Made by a program: the position numbers and the translations under genes. A DNA stretch of 60,000 bases from NCBI GenBank assembly GCA_914767715.1, contig OU612072.1, forward strand, positions 20,586,001 to 20,646,000, written 5' to 3'. The stretch is from Membranipora membranacea (Eukaryota > Bryozoa > Gymnolaemata > Cheilostomatida > Membraniporidae). Positions 49,853-60,000 of the stretch are shown here, one piece after another. Each line of letters starts with the position of its first letter. Within the stretch, counting starts at the first letter, position 1. The notes under the pieces are model-generated. The model worked only from the letters and a program-made list of their open reading frames with translations, ran no database searches and had not been told where the DNA came from.

Positions 49853-50133
49853 CGATCACCCATCCATATCAAACTCAAATGGGGTTAGCAGCATTCAAAT
49901 TCTATATGATGAGCGGTCTTGACTTTTTTGAGATGAATATTGCATGGGCTGATGCAGATTTTTCATACACACATCCCTATATAAATCTTATTCCAAAAAT
50001 CTCCTTAGAAAGTGGTGAAAATGCATCAGCTCTGACTCAAAATTGCACAGCCGCAGAGATTTCAAATTACCCGCCCCACATTTTACTGGTTCTTATTGGT
50101 CGATTTTTAAATACGATTGACAGATTTATATAG

Positions 50134-53100
50134 TGCCTAGAATTTTTTTCAAGTACCTAGTTACGGTTGCTGTCATTAATTGGCAATTATATGCTATTAA
50201 AATCCTACAATCAAGTTTACATGAGATGAGATAAAATAGCTATAGGGGCTTTATCAAAGGGCACTGCTGAATACAGTATTTTTCATTGATGTTGCAGATA
50301 AGCTGCCACAAATAAACACTATTCTTATCGATCATTTTGGGAGTTTGTGAGGGTTGTAATCACCAAAACTCAACTTATCTCATCTAAGAGATTAGTATGA
50401 TAAAGTAAAAAGGATTCAAGTAAACACGAGTATGAAGATGTCATGTATTAGTGTATATTGTGAACAAAACAATATATATACTTTTTTTCTCAGCAACAAT
50501 TCATTATTACCAATGTTTTTCATGATGTGACATAAATAAACAATCACTTCATTTATATTTGATGGTCCTGAAAAAGGTCATTGGGTTTAGGGCTAGTCGT
50601 TTTGGTTGTCGCACATTGTCGTCCATGTATACCGGACATATGGAGGATTAGGGCATGCATTACCAAACTTTTTTCTCGAGACCGGCTACTTCTTTTGGGA
50701 GTACACCAATAAGCCTCAACAATTTTTATGCAACCTGCTTTTTGACCTGTCTTTTCCATGAACGTTACATGTAGTGGGGAATTCCCATCTGCTGCAAAAG
50801 AGCAACAACTAGACATTTCTTGAATTTCAGATGCGACCATAATGAATATGTTGTACACCAAAATTTGGAACAATGCGAGAAAGTTCGTTTCAACTTTTCT
50901 CTGTGGTGAGAGTGCGACTGGCCAAACAAAGTGACCTTTTCGGCAAAACTCACAATCGACCGGAGGTTGGCTCTGGCCGGATTATCACACACTTTCACAC
51001 CACAGTCGACATGATTTCCCTTCGGATGTTCACTATACCACGGACATCCTCCGTCTTTTGCATTCATCTTCATCTGCCCATAGGCCTCTAATGTAACACA
51101 TACCATTAAAAATTTGTACCGCAAAGTTTTCCGCAACAAGTTTTTTCTAGAGGAAGGTAATGCAGCAGCATCTCTCTAATTCACTTTCATTTCTGCAAGA
51201 TTATTTTTATTATCATTGTGTCAAAGATTATTACAATTATACCTCTACTATAGTTGGAATTAGTTTACACTATTTATTGTACAGGACCGTAGTTCTAGGT
51301 GAGGCAGAAAGGTACTGCCTCCCCTAGAAAACTAAATACAGTGGCCTAACAACACTTTAATTCAATCATCCATGTCAGAATCAGCTCCTCGGGGATTTCC
51401 AGTTGCTTATTACAGAGCTTAAATTTCTCGGGGAGGAGGTTACTGGTGATGCATTGGACTCGCCTCGGACCTTTGCCTCCCCTACCATCTTTTCTAATCT
51501 ATGGCCCTGTTATACAGTGGAATAGCAGGATACAAATAATTCTTGTTTGTACACAAAGTCAAATGTTTTCATCAGCTGATATGAAGTGTCGCTTCCTTTC
51601 AACATCACATAAACATTGCAGTCGGCTTGAGAAAACACTTGAGAAAACACTTGAAACATGCAAGCTCGATTTCTGCAAAACTCAAATGCCAGTGGACTGG
51701 GCTAAAAGAGGCTAGCTAGGCGTGACATTACACTCATTATCCAATGGTTTTGCTTGTCAATAGCAAAAACTAATCATGATTAATCCCGTGCACTCCCTCT
51801 GTCTCGTTCCACTTTAAGTATGTACAATTTAGTGTACTTCATATCATCATAATAGCAGGTGAATCAATAAAGGGTAATGCTTACATACATCATCATTATG
51901 GGTGTGTGCTCCTTCATTCACAAGATGACGCTACTTCCTCATTGATATAAATAAATAGTGTGATAATTTCAGTGCTGACATCATAAAGATCCTATGGAAT
52001 CATCAGTATGAACGATAAATCATCCATGTGAAATCCAATTACGCTAATTCATTCACATAAAGTAGTGCATGTTCCTGCTACAATGCTGTAGGGAGAAGTG
52101 ATTTCAGTGGTTTGGAGCTCAAGCTATCAGAGCCAATCCTATCAGACTGGAATCTTAGAAATAACTGGTGTTTCCCAAAAATATAGAATCAAATTCCAAA
52201 ACATCAGACTGAAACTGTATTCGATTACAGGCGCATAGTTCTGAGAAGGCAGGGAGGCATTGCATCCCCTAGATTTCCAAATGAAGTGGTCTGAAAACTT
52301 CACAGTTGAATATTCTATGTATGAATTCATTCATTGGAGACTTGGAGAATTTCATATATATATATTGTTCAGGGTCATACCCCAGATCACACATTGGTGT
52401 TCCCTCGCACCCTAAAGGAAGGTTTTAATATGGTGTTTTCTCTGTATAATTGTAGGGATCAGAATGACTCTTAATCTGTGTAAAAAGTGCTCATTTATTC
52501 TTTCAGCACTAATTAAGCAGATACAGCAGAATTTCTGGAGGTCAACAATTTGAAATTAGTCAACCGTAAAATATCTAATTCAGTAAGAGACTCTAAACTA
52601 ATATAGAGAAATTTATACAACAGATAACTGAACTGCGTTAAAATCTGAATTAAAATCTGATCACTCCCCTTTATTTGAATCCAGAAAGTTTCCTCATCAT
52701 TGACATTGCTAATGGGCCCATCTATATCAAAAACTCTAGTCAATAATTAGTTGAAACTGTAAATCAACTCTTGAAATCATCTTGCATCTACAACCTTTCG
52801 AAACGCAAAGAAAATGTAAACTTTCAGTATCTCTTACAAGGGTATACATTTCGGTGGCCGTATTCATCCGCATAAGTCACTGTTGGTAGCAGTGCCATCA
52901 CTTAGCTGAGACAACCTGATACCACCAAACGTTCAACAATGAATAGTAGGCTATTTCTTCAAGGCCACACATAATTACGGCATGGAGATCGGCTGCAAAA
53001 TAAAATACAGATATATATCCATGGTTCTCTTATTTGAATTGATGCAACTGACTCATGGAAAGACATGTGACAGCATGGAAAGACATGCTGACAAGCTGGA

Positions 53101-54234
53101 AAGACAGCTAAACCTACTACAAGGGGCCCCAGCAATGGGCCATGTAAGGCCAATAACCCTAACACGTACGCTGTGTTTCATAGGGTGGCAATGGTGGAAT
53201 GGAATGTGCTGTGGGATGAGAGAACACAACTCCGAGTAGTGAATAGCGGGCTATCTAATTAGCGCCATCGACCCATTCTTTTTTGGGGATGGTGAGATGG
53301 CGCAATCGGTTAGCGCGCTTGCTATTCACTGCCAGGCGATTAGTGCCGCAGGAGTTGTGGGTTCGAGCCATACTGACTCTCGTGATCTGACTGGGCATGT
53401 AGATCACTGATAAACTAGGCTGTAGTTACCACAAAGTAGATGTCGTAAGGCTAAGTATAAATCATGCGTGACTTTAAATTGCGCATGTGCAAGAACAATG
53501 AGTTTAGTCTAGGTTCTGAGAGAAAATTTGGTCAGGGAGAATGGGATAGCCCCTGCATGAACTGCCAATCAAAATCAGCTAATAGTGACAAGAGAGAATA
53601 ACTATCAATATCAATTCCGCACGCATTGAAGATCATACCACCAGAGCAGGTAGCCAATCAGATGGCTTCGGAATTCCGAGGCTCAATTTTGCAGAGATCA
53701 GCTCATGCCCAGAGCTGAGCATGCGCAGAATGGGTTCGAGCCCCACTGGGGGAGCATTCATTGTTGATTGTTCCAGCCCCCAGCACCCTCGGGTGTATAC
53801 CTATCCTGAAGGTTTTATAGACTAAATCAAATTTCTTTTACATCAAATTATCTGTATGAAAGGAGTAGGAAATGACTATTAGAGAGCTAAGAAAGCCAAC
53901 AATCATGTACATTTCCTCAACTTTCAATACCAATACTATGGGGTCCATTTATCCTTCAACCGTTGAATATTGCTAGATAAAATTTTTCGCTAATAATGAC
54001 CAAAGAACAAAGTAATACCTTTGTTCTCAGATTTGTTATCACTTATCCACTAATTATAATTGTATCTACATCAGCTCACATCACTCCATTCCTTCCTGGT
54101 AACGTACACACCAAGACACTAAACATTTTTTAATTTTTTGATAATTTTTTGATGGCATTCATAACAATTGTTTCTTTAACTTCAGATTGCTGCCAAAGCT
54201 GTCCTGTGAATCCCACAACTTGCAGCTTTCAATC
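50134..54234. other. Mostly gene-free stretch
   Basis: No confident exon. On the minus strand, two overlapping open frames (50553-50873 and 50765-51139) together give about 190 codons with phrases such as DGGCPWYSEHPKGNHVDCGV, in which Cys and His are common. They could be one frame-shifted relic of a transposon or gene, but I cannot assign a family. A SINE at 53288 is listed separately. Confidence 0.4.
53288..53850 (+). mobile_element. tRNA-derived SINE region
   Basis: An A box (TGGCGCAATCGGTTAGCGCG) and a B box (GGGTTCGAGCC) are spaced as in a tRNA gene with an enlarged middle, so this is not a functional tRNA. A second GGGTTCGAGCC occurs near 53732, followed by a body ending CCTATCCTGAAGG and TTTTATAGACTAAAT, a typical SINE tail region. 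There may be two adjacent or nested SINEs. Confidence 0.65.
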
Positions 54235-57200
54235 ATGGAGCAAGGCGGAGAAGAGGAAAATCTTAGCACAGACAAAAGTGAGTTCTGAGGGTGAATACAG
54301 CATATCAAATTGTGTACATGGCCTCATAAGGTGTCCGTAATGTTCATTGCTTTCGCTGATTAGTTGGTTCGAAGTCCGAAAAAGTTTAGGGTACTGACAT
54401 AGTTTTTTTGACAGTCTACGGACTGAGGTCTCACCTACTGTATACCAGTTCCACATCAACTAGAATCTCGAGGATGTGTGACTGCATCAGCAACATTACG
54501 ATCTAACAAGTAAGTCTCTTCCACCACACTATGAAGAGCTTCACTGTGATGCTATGACCCATCATATTATTGATATGAGATGATACTGGGAGGATATCGG
54601 CAAAAAACAGTGCACACAGTCTTGGTCTTAATTTCAACCTTCACTCCTGCTTATTGCAAAAATAGTCTAACAATCAAAATCCTTTTTTTAAGAGGGAGTT
54701 TGCGGTTGACTATTGATACAACAAGAGCATCCAACTCCAAATTGAACATCAATTTTGGTAGTAAATTGCGTTGCTCATTGCAAACTATTTTCACAAGAAT
54801 AATCTCTTCAGCAAATAATATAACTATACTTCGTGGGATGGAATCATTAGCTGATGCCATGTGTGTATAATGCATGTAGTATTTGTTCCAGATTTAAAAA
54901 TTTTTACAACATTTAGATAATGAATGTTGAGAATCTTCACTTAAAACATAATAATGATATTCCCTTTATTTCAAAGGTTCATTCATGACCATTTTATTAT
55001 TTTGCTTCTGATTATTACAGGATACAGGGTAGCTTGGAAGGAGCAGGGTGACAGTAACTGGGATGATCCTGATGTACGGGGACAAACCTGGGGGCGATTT
55101 CTAATCAGCGCTAGATATCTGACTCTAGTAGAGCTGGAGAAAGAGACAGCTTCAGCTGGTCAGATAGCTTTATTCTTTAGTGGTGATGTACCTGCAGAGA
55201 TACCAGAGAGCCTATCTAAATCAGTGAAATGTCTGATGCTCCAAGAGATACCAGAAAGTAGCCTTAAAAGTCTGAGGTTAGTGAGCTCAGTTATTTTATC
55301 AAAATGATTTTAATTTGAGATCTAATTTTTTATCCAAAATAATTTCTCACATATCCCCCTTCAGAATAATGCTGACTTTACTGTTATTATCAGTACCAAG
55401 TTTGCATGCAGAGTTTGATCAAACCATGTTAGTCACCATTCTCCAAGGGTAGAAAATTGATGTGAGGTTATAGTGTAGGCTCTAATGCGATTGACATACT
55501 TGAAGTATGTATATCTGTATTGGTATGTTTTAGTTTATCAGAGATGACATCACTGAGGCATCTGTGGGTTCACATAAGTGGAAGTGATGAGCTGAATCGG
55601 TGTCTATCCACACTAACTGCAGATCTGGTATCTCTGACTCTGCGGAACTGTAATCTGACTAAGATGCCTGACAGGTAAATATATCATCAATATAAGTAGG
55701 ATGTAAGATTACCATGTCGTCACATTATGTACTCATGACTATTAATATTATATAATACAGGCCATCTGTAAGCTCCTATTAAACTAACAATAGTACATAT
55801 TCTGTGTAGCTATTTAAGTTGTCTTAATGTTGTATATAACAATATCAGTAAAATTTCAAACTGAGCCTATAAAGCTAATGGCATAACTTACTAAAGTAAT
55901 TATGACAATTTGAGATAATCTGAGAGGTATAGATTATTGGCCGATTTGATTGTATTACTATACGCCAGTCAGGCCTCAGTAAGGTAGTGATAGTCATGTC
56001 TTTTGTGTTTTGATAATTATTCAAAATTTACAGAGTACCATCACATATAATGAGGTATGTTAGGGCGATTATGTATTTGTATTCAAGCTGATTATTATGT
56101 GAAATTGATCTATAATAAATAGTGAGATATTAAAAAATGATCATAGATAGATTTTTAAAACGGTGATGACTCATGTCATTACAGCTCGCGAACATCACCA
56201 TGTACATTAGGTAGAAGCAGTATTAATGCAGTGCTGTTCCATAGTTCAAAATTTCTGTATGCAGCAAAAAAAACGTATGTCAGAATGTTAAATTGATTGG
56301 GAGTCATCTTATCACTTAAAACTGTCCAATGATTTCTCAGGGTTCTCTACTTTTTTTAGATTTAGTCATGCGTTTAATTGCCCAACAAATGAGAAGTGAT
56401 TTTCAATTTTCGTCGAGGACAGTCATCATTAACACTGAAGGATATTTAGGTTTTTGTTGTCTCTGTTTTAGTGTTGGGTAGAGAACGCTAATATGCAACA
56501 GCTTTTTTGCATTGCTCTGTTGAGAAATCTATAGTAGCTATACAACATTTCTGTCTTTGGTTGATAAAATGGATTTAACAAGTGTGCAGACAGCACCTTA
56601 AAAGATGAACATTAATTATTATGACCTTTTTTGTCATGTTGATACATCATCAAATCTAGCAAAAAAAAAGAAAACAATACAGCCTTAATTTTTTTGTAAA
56701 AACCTGTTTTATGTATTTTGTTGTCGAGGCAGCCAAAGCCCCTTATTTTACTCTGTAAGACGAATCACCAAGTTTGGTCCATTTTCCTGCATTCAGAGTT
56801 GCTCTCCTATGAGTGCAAACTTAATACAAGAAAATAATGGATCAAACTTGATCTTAGAATACACTGCATTATAGGGAGTTCCTGTGAGGCGAAGAATTCA
56901 GAGTAGCTCTGGGCTATCCGAATAATAATTGTATAAAAGTGGGAATAATGTGAAGATTATATTTTCTTTGTCTGCAGCATTGCAAAGATGAACTCGCTGA
57001 AGGACCTAAACTTATGCAATAACAATCTAAGTAGAGATGATCAGCTGGGTCAGACATTGTCAGCAGTCACTAATCTGGAGAAACTGGACCTGAGACTCTG
57101 TCATCTGACTAATATACCTGACAGGTAATGACACCCATCGGCCAAAACCTCAGTTTATTTAGTTTATTAATATTTACCCTTTTGATTTCATCATTCAGGT

Positions 57201-59123
57201 CAAGGTATATGAGAGGTATATAAGGTTTGCTAAAGGCACTGAAACCCGAATGTAGCAAAAAAACGTATGTCAGAATGTTAAACTGATTGGGAGTCATCTT
57301 ATCACTTAAAACTGTCCAATGATTTCCCAGGGTTCTCTAATTTTTCTTAGATTTAGTCATGCGTGTACTTGCCCAACAAATAAAAATTGTTTCTAAATTT
57401 TTGTCAAAGACAGTCATCATATATGCTGAAAATCATTTAGGTTTTTTTATTTCCCTGTTTTAGTGTTCGGTAGTGAATGCTAAAATGCAACAGTTTTTTT
57501 TGCAATGCTCTGTTGAGAAACCTATAGTAGCTATACAACATTTCTGTCTTTGGTTGATAAAATGGATTTAACTACTGTACAGACAGCCCCTGAAAAGAAG
57601 AACATTACTTATTATGACCTTTTTTTGTCGTGTTGATACATCATCAAATCTTGCAAAAAAAAAGAAAACATTACAGCCTTAACTTTTTTGTAAACACCTG
57701 TTTTATGTATTTTTGTTGTCGAGACAGCCAAAGCCCCTTAATTAACTCTGTAAGACGAATTACCAAGTTTGATCCATTTTCCTGCATTCAGAGTTGCTCT
57801 CCTATGAGTTCAAACTTGATACAAAAGAATAATGAATCAAACTTGATCTTAGAATACACTGCATTATAGGGAGTTCCTGTGAGGCGAAGAATTCAGAGTA
57901 GGTCTGGGCTATCTGAAAAATAATTGTATAAAACAGGGAATAATGTGAAGATTATATTTTCTTTGTCTGCAGCATTGCAAAGATGACATCGCTGAAGTAC
58001 CTAAACTTATGCAATAACAATCTAAGTGGAGATGATCAGCTGAGTCAGACATTGTCAGCACTCACTAATCTGGAGAAACTGAACCTGGAAGGCTGTGAGC
58101 TGACTAATATACCTGACAGGTAATGACACCCATCGGCCAAAACCTCAGTTTATTTAGTTTATTCATCTTTACCCTTTTGATTTCATCATTCAGGTCAAGG
58201 TATATGAGAGGTATATAAGGTTTGCTAAAGGTGCTGAAACCCCAATGCAGCAATGTATGTATGTATGTATGTATGTATGTATGTCAGAATGTTAATTTGA
58301 TTGGGACTCATCTTATCACTTAAAACTGTCCAATGATTTCTCAGGGTTCTCTACTTTTTTAAGATCTAGTCATTCGTTTACTTGCCAAAAAAAAAGTGTT
58401 TCTTTATTTTTGTCAAGACAGGCATCAAAAATGCTGAAAATTATTTAGGTTTTATTATTTCCCTGTTTTAGTGTTGGGTAGTGAATGCTAAAATGCAACA
58501 GTTTCTTTGCATTGCTCCGTTGAGAAACCTATAGTGGCTATACAACATTTCTGCCTTTGGTTGATAAAATGGATTTAACTTCTGTACAGACAGCACCTTA
58601 AAAGCAGAACATTACTTATTATGACCTCTTTTGTCGTGTTGATACATCATCAAATCTTGCAAAAAAAAGAAAACATTACAGCCTTAATTTTTTTTTAAAC
58701 ACCTGTTTTATGTATTTTTGTTGTCGAGACAGCCAAAGCCCCTTATTTGACTATGTAAGACGAATTACCAAGTTTGGTCCATTTTCCTGCATTCAGAGTT
58801 GCTCTCCTATGAGTTCAAACTTAATACAAGAGAATAATGGATCAAACTTGATCTTAGAATACACTGCATTTTAGGGAGTTCCTGTGAGGCGAAGAAATCA
58901 GAATAACTCTGGGCTATCCGAAAAATAATTGTATAAAACAGGGAATAATGTGAAGATTATATTTCTTTTTCTGCAGCATTGCTAAGATGACATCGCTGAA
59001 GGACCTAAACTTATTCAATAACAATCTAAGTAGAGATGATCAGCTGGGTCAGACATTGTTAGCACTAACTAATCTGGAGATACTGGGCCTGGGATACTGT
59101 AAGCTGACTAAGATACCTGAAAG
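54235..59123 (+). CDS. Leucine-rich-repeat protein gene, 5' portion
   Basis: Exons: 54235-54277 (MEQGGEEENLSTDK), 55021-55276, 55534-55674, 56978-57124, 57973-58119 and 58977-59123. All junctions from exon 2 onward are phase 2 and the exon 1 to 2 phase also matches. Exon 2 gives YRVAWKEQGDSNWDDPDVRG and a region that turns into repeats (AEIPESLSKSVKCLMLQE). Exons 3-6 each encode about 49 residues with two LRR cores, such as LKDLNLCNNNLS and LEKLDLRLCHLTNIPD, 23-26 residues apart. No signal peptide or membrane segment is seen, so it is probably intracellular. NACHT, death or kinase domains are not visible and may lie beyond the window. Function is unknown; LRR arrays of this kind often bind variable ligands. 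The gene is open at the 3' side. Confidence 0.78.
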
Positions 59124-59362
59124 GTAATGACACTCATTGGCTGATACCTCAGTATACTTATCTTTATCCTACTGTTATCATCATTTAGGTCAAGGTATAT
59201 GAAAGTTTATCTTAAAAAATCACTGAAACCCACAAGCAGCAAAACAAACATGAATATAAATATTAAATTGATTGGGAGTCGTGTCATCACTTAAAACTGT
59301 CAAATGATTTCTCAGGGTTCTCTAATTTAGTGAACTAGTCATGCGTTGAATTGCTTGACAAA
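56262..59362. repeat. Tandem array of about 1-kb units, each with one LRR exon
   Basis: Three units start at about 56262, 57249 and 58245; a fourth starts at about 59230 and is cut off at about 59362 by a LINE fragment. The exons are spaced 995 and 1004 bases apart. Introns are nearly as similar as exons, e.g. CAGAATGTTAAWYTGATTGG, TCAGGGTTCTCTAMTTT and GGAGTTCCTGTGAGGCGAAG recur in order. Intron likeness indicates recent duplication by unequal crossing-over. Confidence 0.92.
58252..58284. repeat. (ATGT)n microsatellite in the third LRR unit
   Basis: About eight ATGT units lie at the point where the other units read AACGTATGTCAG. It is a unit-specific expansion and a likely polymorphic marker. 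Confidence 0.9.
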
Positions 59363-60000
59363 CATAATGAGAGAGAGAGGTCACATGACCACGTGGGCGG
59401 ATTTGGAGTATGACACGGAGAGCTGATTTTTGAAGTAAATAGATGTGATTAAGATGACAATTTGTGGCATGACCATGAAACTCAATACCATAAATCAAAT
59501 GTGGACAAAAGAATGCGCAATACAAATTGATCATCGTAGGAATATTGAAATATGGTCGTACACTACGCATTAAAAATAGGATGAAGTTCAATTTCCGACA
59601 AACTTCTAAAATATGGGTTTTAAAAATAATGCTCTCATCAAGGTGAATGCCGAAAAATTTGGTGCTATTATTTGTCTCTAAAGCCTGATTATCAAGTTTA
59701 ATTTGGGACTGTTCAGGATCTAAGATTTGCTTATTTTGGGATTTAAAAATTACCTGAAATGTTTTTGGATAGTTTAAAATCAATTTATTATTCAAGCACC
59801 ATTGTTCAATTTTTTGAACATTTGATTTTAAAATTTCAGGATCATTGGAAAATATATTTGTGTCGTCGGCAAAGAGAATATATTTAAACATTGGCGCAGA
59901 TATTACCAAATCATTGATAAATATTAAAAATAAAATTGGACCTAATACACATCCCTGAGGAACTCCGATATCGACCTTTTTCATTGTACTGGAATGATCG
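59322..60000 (-). mobile_element. Non-LTR retrotransposon reverse transcriptase fragment
   Basis: The minus-strand frame is open to the window edge and ends at 59322. It contains GVPQGCVLGPILFLIFINDL, the catalytic FADDT motif, TKFFGIHLDESI and RSVRPYF, the palm-to-thumb order of LINE reverse transcriptases (CR1/Jockey/Rex-like; the clade is uncertain). Similarity stops after RPRGHVTSL: the last 14 or so codons (59322-59365) are read from LRR-unit intron sequence, not from the LINE. The element therefore lacks its 3' part and untranslated tail, which is unusual for LINEs, since they normally keep the 3' end. Confidence 0.88.

Noticed and set aside
49660-50133. 157-codon open frame beginning in the GC-rich block
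   Set aside because: Crosses the right end of the 1-kb transposon into flanking DNA, so it cannot be the transposon's own gene; no motif seen.
53288-53375. Candidate tRNA gene
   Set aside because: A and B boxes are present, but the anticodon arm region is enlarged and no cloverleaf closes. It fits a SINE head better.
1-60000. CRISPR arrays, operons or bacterial gene clusters
   Set aside because: No regularly spaced repeats with unique spacers; genes have spliceosomal introns, so this is a eukaryotic nuclear sequence.

Overview
The window is AT-rich nuclear DNA of an invertebrate animal. Short coding exons are bounded by GTAAGT-type donors and pyrimidine-AG acceptors, and the recognisable genes are metazoan: RAPGEF1/C3G, the clathrin adaptor sigma subunit AP2S1, the snRNA export adaptor PHAX, and a leucine-rich-repeat gene. 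Mobile elements are dense: tRNA-derived SINEs, foldback MITEs, hAT-like and TA-flanked MITEs, and a LINE fragment. I cannot name the species; a sponge or other early-branching or marine invertebrate would fit, but that is only an impression.

Layout. 0.3-4.0 kb: an eight-exon unrecognised gene (+). 4.2-14.5 kb: no gene seen, several small transposons. 14.55-18.54 kb: a decayed partial duplicate of a locus whose fuller copy lies at 38.46-44.53 kb; it carries two AP2S1 exons (-) and one PHAX exon (+). 20.4-33.95 kb: the C-terminal part of RAPGEF1 (+), with the REM and CDC25 RasGEF regions on separate exons. 34-37.8 kb: no gene seen. 37.8-40.2 kb: the second AP2S1 copy (-), broken. 42.3-46.3 kb: PHAX (+), head-to-head with AP2S1. 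47.6-48.0 kb: a duplicate of the PHAX 3' end. 48.1-48.3 kb: an orphan terminal exon. 48.85-49.85 kb: a 1-kb terminal-inverted-repeat element with a nested foldback. 54.2-59.1 kb: an LRR gene (+) whose LRR exon and about 1 kb of surrounding intron have been tandemly repeated. 59.3-60 kb: a LINE reverse-transcriptase fragment (-).

Functional links. RAPGEF1 (a Rap1 exchange factor), AP2S1 (clathrin-mediated endocytosis) and PHAX (snRNA export) do not form one pathway. AP2S1 and PHAX look like an ancestral divergent gene pair, and the unit was later partly duplicated upstream of RAPGEF1.

The most notable signals are: (1) a family of 22-34 bp palindromes beginning CAATGAACT and ending AGTTCATTG, each flanked by a perfect 7-bp duplication, one with an empty site in the paralogous copy; (2) the AP2S1/PHAX segmental duplication, in which neither AP2S1 copy is intact; (3) recurrent single-base frame breaks in four conserved or gene-like loci, which point either to widespread decay or to assembly errors; (4) the fresh tandem array of LRR exons.
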